Assembly (NCBI RefSeq): GCF_005239225.2
Contig: NC_133289.1
Coordinates: 813,501 to 877,500 of the forward strand
From: Populus alba
Lineage: Eukaryota; Streptophyta; Magnoliopsida; Malpighiales; Salicaceae
Direction of reading: 5' to 3'
DNA length: 64,000 nucleotides
How positions within the stretch are numbered: the stretch's first letter is position 1; each line of letters starts with the position of its first letter. Below, piece after piece: positions 45,951-57,173 of the stretch. A model generated the notes under the pieces. That model was not told the origin of the DNA. It ran no database searches and saw only the letters and a program-made list of their open reading frames with translations. The position numbers and the translations under genes are program-made.

Positions 45951-47162
45951 TTATATGCTTGCACTGAAAGAAGCATAGGTAAGGATTCCAGGGTCTTGTT
46001 CAAACTTTACCATGTCTTCCTCGGACAGTCCAATCCATGCTTCTATTCCCTCACCGTCTTTTGTATCTAAGAAAATGGCAACCCTGTTAAGCTTCAAGGC
46101 AGGACTTAACCAAAGAGGTTTGCCCCACCCAAAATCAGTTTCATAAAATGGAAAGTTGCACCAACTACTGAAACCGAACACCGTCAAATTCGAACCCTTT
46201 CTAGCTTCCTCCCCGGTTCTTTTGAGGAGATTAAAGTACCCACCACCAGCATGAATCTTCCTGATAAAGTCATCATTCATCATCCTTATCGACTCGTGAA
46301 GTTTTCCAGCTAAACCATTATAGCTCAACTCGTTACTTTCACTCTCTGGCCATTTTGCTATTGTCACTTGGAAGATGTTTCCAATTGATTGTTTTGGCAC
46401 TGGTGGTTTCAGTCTCCTCCGCAGATCGACAGCAATGGTTGCAGCATTTATCTGCATAGCTTCATTTTCTCTGGTTACGGTCATCATGGCCGTCAAAATA
46501 AGAGTTGAAACAGCTATGAAACGAGACGGGCGATCCAAATATGGTCCGTTGCCTACCTCATCTCTTAGAGAAGCTAACTTGGAACCATCAAACAAGAACC
46601 TTTTCATCACGATTTCACTCGACACATCCTCTTTTACGAAGCTGTGCAAAGAGAAGCTTGATAGATCTTGTGGAGGAAAGAGTGTCGTGCAGTCGAAAAC
46701 CACCTCGTCGATAACGTTATTGGGATCACGAGAAATTGCAGCCCAGCAATTAAGAAAGGTCGCCAGAGTGGACGCATCAGCAACTGCATGCCAAATGCAG
46801 ATGCTAATTGCGACCCCACCACAATTGAAGTAATTGACTTGAACTGCCATCGTTACCTGATCAGTGCTTAGCTTAGATGACTTTCCATAAGGGCTACATG
46901 GTAGTAGCTGTTGCTGCTGATTTATGTCTGCTTGCTCAAGTACCATGGATATGTCACCAGCTACTCGAGCTTCAATGAACTCAGCGCCATCATCATTGCA
47001 GTCAACTGAAAAGCCATCCTTTATTCGTCCAGCAAAAGGGTAGAAGTGAGTTAATGTTCGTGAGAAAGACTCTTTCAGATGATCAGAGTTCTTGCAGAGA
47101 TTCTCACTGGCCGGTGAGTAAAAGAGGATGATGGGGATGTAAGGAGGAGGAGCTAACTGATC
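45951..47162 (-). pseudogene. BAHD acyltransferase copy 2, 3' part (codons from about 31)
   Basis: Open through to the normal stop and very close to copy 1, with both signature motifs kept (HAVAD and DFGWG). The first 30 or so codons are cut off by the copia insertion at 47163. The open frame appears to run on into the LTR to 47222, but those codons are LTR-derived and begin with TTG, not ATG; a TGA stop lies just upstream in frame. No in-frame ATG precedes the conserved region. It is therefore a disrupted gene whose remaining part has not yet accumulated frameshifts, which implies a recent disruption. Confidence 0.9.
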
Positions 47163-47384
47163 TGATACGAATTGAGTTTTACTCTTCGAAGTTTCTTCAC
47201 AATATTTGTATATTGATTTCAAGATATAAATTCATCAATACATCTGCCTCTTTATATAGCTGTAGACAGTAAAACTATTATGGAAAGACTCCTATAATTA
47301 CGATCTGTTACAAACTAATTTATAATTGATATAAATATATTATGTATAGCTAATAGTAAAGTGAAACTAATATAATATTTAACA
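47163..47384 (-). repeat. 3' LTR of the copia element
   Basis: 222 bases. It carries a minus-strand TATA-like box (CTATATAAAG at about 47260-47250) and faces the BAHD copy 2 remainder, so it could drive transcription into it. An ATG at 47235 is out of frame with the BAHD sequence. Confidence 0.9.
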
Positions 47385-47452
47385 CCCCTCTCAAATTGGT
47401 GCATAGATATCAATCATGCCCAATTTGTCGAGACTGGTATGAAATATTTGGC

Positions 47453-50400
47453 TCATTCTGCCTTCGTCAGTACATCTGCAAGTTGATCTTGAGATCGAAC
47501 ATGAGGAACTTCAATAATCTTTTCTTCTAATTTTTCTTTGATAAAATGTCTATCAACTTCAACATGTTTAGTTCTATCATGTTGGACAGGGTTATGAGCA
47601 ATGTCGCATGCCGCCTTGCTATCATAATATAACCTCATCGGACTTGTCTGTTCAACCTGTAATTCCTGCATTAAATTTTTTATCCATAATAATTCACATA
47701 TTGCTTTGGCTATTCCTCTGTATTCAGCTTCAGCTGAGGATCTAGCCACTACTTCTTGTTTCTTACTTCGTTAAGTGACCAAGTTTCCACCCACAAATGT
47801 GAAGTATCCCGATGTAGATCTTCAATCTTGTATTGAGCCTGCCCAATCAGCATCGGTATATCCATCAATCTTCAAGTTGTCCCCCTTTTTAAATAGAATT
47901 CCTTTACCTGGAGATGACTTCAAGTAACGCAAGATACGGGTGACAACTTTCATATGTTCTTCACTAGGGGAGTGCATAAACTGACTGATTACACTTAAAG
48001 CATAAGCTAAATCAAGTCTGGTATGTGCAAGATATATTAACCTTCCCACTAGTCTCTGATAACGTTCTTTATTAGTGTGGATTTGTTGTGGATGTATACT
48101 TAGTTTCAGGTTTTCTTCTATAGGAGTGCTGACAGGGCTACAAGCTGTCATACATGTTTCTTTTAACAAATCTAAGGCATACTTTCGTTGTGACAAAAAA
48201 ATTTCTTTTTTCGATCTTGATACTTCAATACCAAGAAAGTATTTTAAATGACCTAAAGATTTCATTTCAAATTCTTGTGCAAGACGAGTCTGCAAAGCTT
48301 TCTGTTCTTCAGGATTATTTCTGGTTACTATCATATCATCCACATATACGATTAGAGCTGTGACTTCCCCTTTTTTTATTTTTAGGAATAACGTATGGTC
48401 AGAGTTACTTTGCTTGTATCCAATGGATTTCATGAATTTAGTGAACATCCCGAACCATGCTCTTGGAGATTGTTTTAACCCGTATAGGGATTTCTTTAAC
48501 CTGCATACCTTTATGCTTCCTTTGATTTGCATAATGCATCCAGGAGGTAATTCCATAAATACTTCTTCTTGGAGATCCCCATGCAAAAATGCATTTTTGA
48601 CGTCAAATTGATATAGGGGCCAGTCACGGTTCACGACTAAAGATAGTAGGATACGAACAGTATTTATCTTTGCCACCGGTGCAAATGTTTCCATATAATC
48701 AATCCCATAAGTCTGAGTGTATCCTTTGGCGATAAGCCTTGCTTTAAACCTTTCAATAGTGCCATTTGCTTTATGTTTAATGGTAAACACCCACCGACAC
48801 CCAACTGGTACCTTTCCTGTAGGAAGCTCAACTACTTCCCATGTGCAATTTTTTTGAAGGGACCTCATTTCTTCATTCATGGCCTCTTTCCATCTTAAAT
48901 CTGTTATGGCTTCCTGCACATTGTTAGGAATAGATATAACAGATATTTGGTTTATAAAAGTTTCATTTTCCTTTGATAATCTATGATAAGACACATAATT
49001 ACTCATAGGATAATGAGGATTAGAGGTAAGAAGTGGTTCGTACGAAGTTTTGGGTTTTCCTCTCGTGGTTCTGTGAGGTAAAATTTTGAGTTGAGTTTCA
49101 GAACTTACTTGAGGTTCAGTTATGGATTCAAGTTCAGGATACACTTATAGTGGGGAGGCTGGTAATTGAGGTACCTGAGTTTTTTATTGCAGCACCTCTA
49201 TTCGATCTTCTTTACTGTCAATAGTTTGTTGTTGTTCTGCTCCTATATATTTTTCACTATTTCCATCTAATGCATCTTGCATGGTATGTGAAGATGCATT
49301 ACTAGTATGTTTATCTCTTGTAATATATAGGTCGTCATAACATGTTTGCCAGTTACTCTTGTTGTGCTCTTGACTTGAGGATTCAAGGGGAGAGTAATAC
49401 ATTTTATTCTCATGAAATACAACATCAAGTGTAGTGTAGAGTTTCTTACTTGGTGGATGATAGCAGCGATACCTTTTCTAATGCTGGGCATAACCAACAA
49501 ATACACACTTGAGTGCTAGTGGTTCCAGTTTATTCCTTAATGGTTTGTGAAGATGAACAAACGTTGTGCATCCAAAAACTCTTAGTTGCAAATATGACAC
49601 AGCAGGAGAGCATATTGTTTTATGAAGAACATTTAGTGGGGTCTGAAATCCTAATGTGCTTGAGGGTATCCGATTGACAAGATATGTTACTGCTATGATA
49701 GCTTCACCCCAATATTTAGTTGACATATGAGCTTCAAATAACGAGGCTCGAACAACTTCAAGAAGCTGACGATTCTTACGTTCTGCAACCCCATTTTGTT
49801 GAGGGGTGTAAGGGCAAGTGGTTTGGTGAACAATTCCATGATTAATCAAATATTGTTTCAACTACTGATTAACGAATTCTCCACCATTGTCACTACGAAG
49901 AACCTTTATTGCAGAACTATATTGTGTAGCTACCATGTTATGAAATTGTTTGAATAATGAGCTTACTTCACTTTTGCATTTCATTAGGCAAATCCATGTC
50001 ATACGTGTGTGATCATCAATAAAGGAAATAAACCATCATTTACCATTAAGAGAGCAGGTATTTGTTGGACCCCATACATCTGAATGTACCACCATGAACG
50101 GTGTTGGGCTCTTACTCATGCTGTTTTGAAAAGGAACCCGATGGCTTTTAGCTAATTCACATACATCATATTTAAACTCTACGTTTGTTAGCTGAACAAA
50201 GAGTTTTGGCATTAATTTTTTCAAATATCCAAAGGATGAGTGTCATAAACTTTTATGCCATAACCAAATTTCAGAGGTTGCAGCAGATTCAATATTTGCA
50301 GCAGATTTATTCATGAAGAATGCTTGAGCTAACTAGTGACAGCTTGCTGGGGCTAAATCCAGATAATAGAGCTTTCCCCTTCTAGTACCATAACCAATTG

Positions 50401-51000
50401 TCTTCCGAGTTTGAATATCCTTGAAAACACAAAAGTTAGGCCAAAAAATAACAATGCATTGCAGAGCAAGAGTTATTTGAGCTACTGACAATAAATTATA
50501 ATTAAGAGTTGGAACAACTAATACGGAGTCAAGACTTATATTTTTAGTGAGGATGACAGATCCTTCCCCATTAACAGACGATGAGGTACCATTTGCTGAT
50601 GATATAATATATTGTTATGATGGTTTAAAAGATTTAAGCCACAATTTGTCAAAGGTCATATGATCAGTAGCTCCAGAATCAATTATCCATTCATTTCTAC
50701 TGCTAAGAGTGGAGGTATGAAATACTTTACCAGATTCTTCCTTTATGAATGTTTCTTTCGGATGTTGATGTCCTGCCACAAATTCTTCCTTAGTCGTGAG
50801 ACTGGTTTTGTTTGAAGGATGTTCTGCCATAAATCTCTCAGGCGTCGCCACTGCAACTAAAGCATGAGTATTTGATTTTGAATTTCATTTACGAGGTGCT
50901 TTAGCAGGATCCCACCATTCTGGATACCCAATTAATTCATAGTATTTCATCTTTGTATGTCCAGTTTCACCATAGTGTGTGCAGACATATTCTGACTTTG
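47453..51000 (-). pseudogene. copia gag-pol remnants
   Basis: Minus-strand domains in order. Gag zinc knuckle (50990-50940) where two of three Cys are Tyr (CTHY-GETG-H-TKMK-Y). Protease with WIIDSGATDHMTF (50720-50660). GAG-pre-integrase tail and integrase start FMVVHSDVWGP (50090). Integrase C-part TPQQNGVAERKNR (49800). RT 49144-47822 with WVFTIKHKANGTIERFKARL and the catalytic YVDDMIV (about 48340). RNase H 47749-47453 with SSAEAEYRGIA and ADVLTKAE. Stops or frame changes separate almost every domain, several of them explainable by C-to-T change (for example CGA to TGA at 47821). The gag N-terminal domain is missing; a repetitive stretch at 51240-51440 occupies its place. Confidence 0.9.
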
Positions 51001-51618
51001 CCTTTCCAATTTCATAGGTGCTGTTATGAGTTTCTGATGTCCGATTTTTTTCAATAGTAGGGCCATTTGATCGGTAGTTTCTTGGCTTACCTCATCGTGC
51101 CATCATTGCAGATGATTCTGCATGGCCAGCTCCAGCTTCATTGTTTAAAGTAGATCTGCGAATAGCATCACGGCGTACATAGGCAGATGTATTGATGAGG
51201 TGTCGGTTTTGTTGTCTTATCATTCATCATGGAAAAAGATGATCTCAGGATGCAAAGAGAAAGAAATGTTCAAGATCAGAATGCAGAAGAATATTTCAAG
51301 AACTGGTTGGACTTGTACGATTCAAGACTGGATTTCAAGATAAAAATGCAGAACCAAAGAAATATATTCAAGAACAGGTTTCACGATTCAAGAATAGATT
51401 TCAGGATCATAATACAGAGGGATATTTCAAGAACTGGTTGGAATAGGTGATATCTGTATAGCAGAACAGATTGCAAAAAATTGACAGATAAATGCAGGAT
51501 CTTTACAGATAGAATGCAGGATCTTGCTGTTGAAGTAAACTGAAAAAAAGATATATAAACAGAGAAGGATGCAGATAAAAAAAAGATTTCAAGGGAAAGA
51601 TATATCAGTCATGCATTT

Positions 51619-51634
51619 CCATGCTCTGATACCA
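51619..51634 (-). other. Primer binding site (tRNA-iMet) of the copia element
   Basis: Directly after the 5' LTR the minus strand reads TGGTATCAGAGCATGG, the standard copia match to the 3' end of initiator methionine tRNA. Confidence 0.9.
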
Positions 51635-51854
51635 TGAAACGAATTGAGTTTTACTCTTCGAAGTTTATTCACAATATTTGTATATTGATTTCAAGATATA
51701 AATTCATCAATACATCTGCCTTTATATAGCAATAGGCAATAAAACTATTATGGAAAGACTCCTATAATTACGGTCTGTTACAAACTAATTTATAACTGAT
51801 ATAAATATATTATGTATAGCTAATAGTAAAGTGAAACTAATATAATATTTAACA
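51635..51854 (-). repeat. 5' LTR of the copia element
   Basis: 220 bases, about 96% identical by eye to 47163-47384. Ends in TGAAAC on the plus strand beside the primer binding site. Confidence 0.92.
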
Positions 51855-51946
51855 TGATTAAGGACAGAAAGCTTATAGGTTCTTAGTTGCTATGGAGTGG
51901 AAGAAGAAGGTTTCAGGATTTCTTTAGAAATGATCTGAACTTCCAT
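51855..51946 (-). pseudogene. BAHD copy 2, detached 5' end
   Basis: Encodes the original start (ATG at 51946, MEVQIISKEILKPSSSTP). Codon 19 is TAG (51892-51890) where copy 3 has CAG and copy 1 CAC. Copy 2 therefore carries a nonsense codon independent of the copia insertion. The upstream sequence to about 52060 resembles that of copy 1. Confidence 0.9.
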
Positions 51947-52261
51947 TTTCTACTTTCTTGTGAAAGAAAAACATAAATTAGATGCTAGTGTTTGATTCAA
52001 TATAAGAGAACCGACCAATACTTACATGGAGCTGCACATTTTTTATAAAAGAAAAGTAAGGCACCATAATTGTTGCCCAACTTTGAAAAAAAAAAAAAAA
52101 ACGGCTAGGATATGCTCAGCCTATAGATAGATTGCATCCTAAAGCCTTTAAGGGAAAAAAGAAGAAAATGAGGTGTATCAAAGCATTTTGTTAAAAAAAC
52201 ATTGTTCACGTGTAATATTATTAACATATACTTTATTATTTATATACACGGAAAGTCCATA

Positions 52262-53052
52262 GCATATGTTTGTTTTTTGAAAAATTATTTTTTAAATTTT
52301 TTTGTGTTTGTTTGTTATTAGAAAAGTTGATTAACAAAAAACATTTTTTAATCAACGAAAATTTGGTTTAGTTTTCAGGAAAGTGTTTTCTTGAAAAATT
52401 TGGGCGAAAAACACTTTCTGAAAGTTATGAAAAATTTAGAAATATCATATTATTTACTGATTATATCAAATTTTATCCTCAAACTTTTGATTGCTATGTA
52501 TATTTTATTTTGAATATTTATTTTTTAATTTCATCTCTTAAAATTTAATTTTTTTTATTAACTTTGGTCATCATTTTTATAATTGTTATTTGTTTTTTTC
52601 TTATCATTTTTTTATTGAAATTTTTTATCTAACAAATTTGATTCTCATTCTTTTGATTCTTACTAATTTTATTTGAAATAATTTATGAAATGTTAATTAT
52701 TATTATTACTTTAATTTCTTCATCTTTCAATTTTTTTTATTTTTTAGATTTGATCTCTATTATTTTGATTATTATTTATTTTATTTAAGATAATTTATGA
52801 AATTATATTTTTTTTTCAATTTCATTCTCATTCAACTTTTTAATTTGTAAGATTTGTTCCTTATTATTTTAATAAACTTGAGAAAAATAAAATATTAATA
52901 AGTTATTTTCCAGCTCATTTTTCATGACATAACGAAACACTGAAAAGTGTTTTCCAACTTATTTTTCATTACACTATCAAACATCAGAAAATAACTCACT
53001 TTCCTGGAACTCACTTTCCAAAAAATATACTTTCCAACAAACAAACAAGGTC
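52262..53052. mobile_element. Class II-like non-autonomous element in unit B
   Basis: About 790 bases with inverted ends of the type TGTTTGTTT...AAACAAACA and subterminal repeats of GGAAAGTGTTTTC/GAAAACACTTTCC. The corresponding place in unit A (43070-43085) reads through without it, so it is an insertion. It is the same family as the element at 60772-62582 (shared CCTGGAAAGTGA, GTGTTTGGTAGTGT-like and ATGAAAAAT). No transposase frame seen. The superfamily is not certain. Confidence 0.65.
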
Positions 53053-53133
53053 TAAATTGATAACTGTTATTATGGCTAACTTTGAAAAGAAAGAAAGAAA
53101 GACAGCAAGCTGAGATGAACAACACAAGAATAG

Positions 53134-53136
<3 letters not shown>

Positions 53137-53180
<44 letters not shown>
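53137..53180. repeat. (AT)n microsatellite
   Basis: 22 uninterrupted AT units. Unit A has a short A/T-rich stretch at the same place (43163-43190). Confidence 0.95.
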
Positions 53181-53183
<3 letters not shown>

Positions 53184-53749
53184 TTGATTAATTTTTTTAA
53201 TGATAAATAAATACAAAAAATTTTGAAAATAATTTCTAAAATAAAATTTATGCAAGACCAATAGGGTCTTAGTTCCACTTTATCACAATAGATATAACGA
53301 TTTGTTATGATTAATAGAAAGGGGGGAAAAAAAAGAGATGGAGGCTAAGAGGACTTGGGATACTCCTAATGTCATATATATCAACCATAATCTAACCGTG
53401 TTTTGAATGGAATTTTAAAACTAATGACAGGAGGATTTGTGATGGTGGGACCTACCTATCAAATTTGAAATGTCGGACTTCTTAATTTTTAATTAACTTA
53501 TTTTATCACATGTTAACATCATCGCAACTAAATTGGGTAAAATTAAGGCTAATGACATGAATCTGGAATAAAAAATAAACCGTCATATCAAACAATTACA
53601 GACTTTTTCAGGCAAAGAAATCCGCTTTAAACAGAAATACAATCTTTTCTACTACTTCCAGGAACCAATGTCGAAGAATCTTATGGCTGCTTGAAAAGTG
53701 TGGTGATGGCTAATTGGCTACCGGGATTTTGGTAAAAGTTAGGCATGGA

Positions 53750-53902
53750 CACGTCATGCCGTTGTTCTTACACCCACCGACGGAGCAGACTCCTCCGTTC
53801 GGGTTAAAAAGAAGACTATTCTTGTAGTTTACGCCTTATAAATAGAGGCTAGAGTGAAGCCAAATGATGACATCTGCTTGTTTTATTGCTTGGGATGAAT
53901 GA
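53750..53902 (+). promoter_or_regulatory. Promoter-like block with short conserved ORF (unit B)
   Basis: Paralogue of 43756-43908: CACGTC at 53750, TATAAATA at 53837-53844, and the identical 12-codon frame at 53864-53902. Here the TATA box and the short frame fall inside the left arm of the perfect inverted repeat, so both are duplicated in opposite orientation on the right arm. Confidence 0.4.
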
Positions 53903-54147
53903 GAGGTTGGGGTCACGGGGAGTATTATTGAAAATTACTAAAAAATTAGTTAGGTGGGTATATTCTTTGAATAATTTAGATTCTATATATATATATATAA
54001 GTTTCAATAATTATACCCACCTAACTAATTTTTTAGTAATTTTCAATAATACTCCCCGTGACCCCAACCTCTCATTCATCCCAAGCAATAAAACAAGCAG
54101 ATGTCATCATTTGGCTTCACTCTAGCCTCTATTTATAAGGCGTAAAC

Positions 54148-54149
<2 letters not shown>
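53825..54149. repeat. Perfect 138-bp inverted repeat, 49-bp spacer
   Basis: Left arm 53825-53962 and right arm 54012-54149 are exact reverse complements by eye over all 138 positions. The 49-base spacer is AT-rich (contains a TA run). Only the left arm has a counterpart in unit A (43831-43940). The right arm is thus a new inverted copy. It runs directly into a (TA)n tract. Each arm carries a TATAAATA box pointing toward the spacer. Confidence 0.95.
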
Positions 54150-54204
<55 letters not shown>

Positions 54205-54207
54205 CGC
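54150..54207. repeat. (TA)n tract followed by (GC)4
   Basis: About 50 bases of nearly pure TA followed by GCGCGCGC. An alternating purine-pyrimidine tract at the edge of the palindrome. Confidence 0.9.
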
Positions 54208-55079
54208 ATGCTATGTAATTTATTTTTATATAAAAAAAAATAAAAACTTTTCACTCTTGTATGGTTAGATATGTTATCAAACTAGGTTAAAACTTGTAGT
54301 CTTTATTGTTTTCTATTATTTACAATATTTATCAATGAAATAATATTTTCAATCAAAATAAACATTGCACCAATAAAGTATTGGACCATGTAATTAAATA
54401 GTGTCTTTGCTGGTTTTTGCATGCTTTTCCCCATTTTTTTTCTGCTAATGCTATAAAAAAAATATATTATCATACTTTGAACTATGATTTTTTAATATGA
54501 AAGATGTAATGCTTCATGTGTTAGTTTAACATCCCCTATAACCAATCAATTAGTTATATATGACATTATTATTTTATATAAATATATATGTATTATTAAT
54601 AAAAGTTTAATTTATTTTTAATATTCAAATAATATTATATCAACGAATCTAATATTTTTATTATGAATATAGAGTAAAGATAAAATTTATAAGATAAAAA
54701 TAATTTACAAAAAAAATTATATAGTTGTTATAGCTATAATATTCTTATTGCATCAAAGTACTATGACTAAAATATTTATGGTCGATGCTCTTTTAAATAT
54801 TACTATATTAAATTGGGTCATTTGAGTTTTGTCAAGGACTGAGTTAAGTATTGACTTAGTCTTATAATTATTACTCCAAAACTTTTCGCAATTCATTATA
54901 AATTATCACATGAACAAGTTGAATAGTACATTAACATAATTGTTTAATATGTTTAAGACTATTGAAGGGGCTCTTAAAAAAAAAAAGATTAAGTTCTTCT
55001 AATTAAGTCTTCTAGAATGTCTAAAAAGAACCCTCTGTCTTTGGCAGGCAGAAGATAAGCTTTCTCATATTCCTCATCT

Positions 55080-55390
55080 CTTGAGCTTTACCCGTTGATG
55101 TTGAAGCCAAAGAAAACGAGGGGAAGGGCACAACTAGTAGTTCCCACAACCATTCTTATTCAATGTTTTGATTCGAATAGCTAAGCGGAGGCTGAATTGA
55201 AGAAAAGAGTAATGATTGGAATATGAAGGATAAAAAAAATAAGGGTATTGTCTCTAAAACAAACAAACCTATTAGGAGCATTAAGAAAGATAAGAACACT
55301 TGTCATCATTGTGGCACTAAAGTATATTGGAGGAGGAATTGCAAGGAATAGTTTGCAACCGTAAAGGTAAAAAATGCTTAATGAAGCTTG
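55080..55390 (+). mobile_element. copia gag remnant (zinc knuckle)
   Basis: Plus-strand translation includes KDKNTCHHCGTKVYWRRNCK, a CCHC-type gag knuckle in which the His is Tyr, preceded by Lys/Ser-rich sequence and followed by FATVKVK as in copia gag proteins. A shorter, more deleted version remains in unit A (43950-44040). It is a different element from the one inside BAHD2. The rest of 54210-56850 is AT-rich spacer collinear with unit A. Confidence 0.6.
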
Positions 55391-57173
55391 TACATTAAGT
55401 ATGTATATTATCCAATGAAAAAAAATTGTTTTTAATTAATATATGGATATTATCCAATGAAAAAAATTGATATTTTGCTAATTTTATAAGATTTTTCAAA
55501 AAAAATTTATAAATAGTAAGTTATGCCTTTTATTTTTTTAGTGGTTGTCTGTTAGATAAAAAAATTATTTAAATCATAGAAAAAAAACTATTATTCTAGA
55601 CATAGCAATCCATTTCTCCTAAATAAGAATTTAAGAGATTTTTCAAAGATAATTCTTGTGGATTATCGTTGGAGGTCAGACAATTAAACAACTCGTGGTT
55701 TGTGACAACCTAACTTTAAAGAATTATTCAAGCCAAAAAAAGATCATATTTTTAGGTAATAAATCCTTAAACAATTATAAAATTTATCTAATGAGATTCT
55801 AGGGACTCTTAAAATTTTTTGTTTTATTGTTTTCATTGCATGTATGATATTCAGAACCCTAACATCATGTTCAATATGTAGTTCGCCTATTTGTACACCC
55901 ATGTCTCTATTAAAAAGGTGTTAAAAATATATTTAGCTTGAAAATACATTAAATTGATATATTTTTAATATTTTTTTTATGGTTTTTGATATATTGATAT
56001 TAAAAATTATAAAATTTATTATCCAAAAGAGAATTAAAAAATCTAAAAAAAATCATTTTAACTTATTTTCAAATAAAAAAATACTTCTAAAAATATCATG
56101 CATAATAATATCAAATACATAAAACTCGTGTCAAAACAATGACAAAAGATTGTTATAATTATCGTTTTGAACGCAATAATACATATTGTTATTTTATCGC
56201 TCATATAGCATATCTCTCATTTAGTGAAATCATAGATGAATACATATACTTTTAGATTCCATATGTTGTTGAATTATTTTTGTGTGTTGTTTGATATTTT
56301 AATAGTTATTGTTTTGTAAAGTATTTTTTTATTTAGATATTTATATAAATAATAATTTTAAAAAAAAATTTATTTTTAAAATCAACATATTAAAATATCA
56401 ATAAATACAAAAAAATATAAATAAAAAAACTTTTAAAAAAAAACAATGTTTTGATCAATAACAAACATGTGAATATATATAAGAATATATATATAACACG
56501 TACAAGGATTCTTATCATTATCAAAAATGAACAGTGCCTACAAAGATATTGCCAATTACCCTAAAAATATCCTTAATTAAAGAAAGATGGTTTAAAAAAG
56601 TTCTAAAAGATGTTTGATTTTGATTTCTTACTTATATGTTCAAATACATTCGCTATTATGGCCTAACTAGAATTGTAAATTGCAACACTAGTAAAAACAC
56701 TCTAATCTAATATAAGCGAGTTGCATCAGCTGATTAGAATTCATAACTCAAGTAAAAAAAATCATCATCTTGTCAGCTTCTATTTCTAACTTTATGCTAG
56801 ACTCTACTGTAACTTGAAAACTCTCGATCGGTTCTCATTATAGATGCAGAACAAAAGCATTATTAAATTTATAAAAGAGTTTGAAGAACAGAACTGGAAG
56901 GTCGCCAGAGATTCTGGCTTCCTTCAACTGTAGACGATACAACGAATAAAGAAAGGAAAACGATCGACGTACGGACTAAAAATACAGTGAAGTGACTGAA
57001 AGCATACAAAGTGAAAGAACCATATCCTACTATGCAACTCGATACATTAGGATTGGTATGGGGGCATGATGCCACCACCAGTCCCAGCAGCAAGCAAATT
57101 TTATTGAATAGATCAAGAACCAACGAGCCTGCCGACAGATCAAATAGAAAATCTGGACCGGAAGACATGAAGC

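Larger units (their letters stand above)
47163..51854 (-). mobile_element. Ty1/copia retrotransposon inside BAHD copy 2
   Basis: Complete element boundaries: LTRs at 47163-47384 and 51635-51854, beginning TGTTAAATATTA and ending TCA on the minus strand. The TSD is TGATC/TGATT (47158-47162, 51855-51859). Between the LTRs lie a tRNA-iMet primer binding site, a degraded gag-protease-integrase-RT-RNase H order (copia type, integrase before RT) and a purine tract at 47385-47395. It lies in the same orientation as the BAHD gene. The LTRs differ by about eight substitutions and one 2-base indel over 220 positions, so insertion is fairly recent. Several stops and loss of most of gag make it non-autonomous now. 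Confidence 0.95.

Noticed and set aside
45951..47222. A 423-codon open frame as a full BAHD gene
   Set aside because: Its first 20 codons are copia LTR sequence, the first codon is TTG and a stop lies just upstream. The true start is at 51946, behind the insertion.
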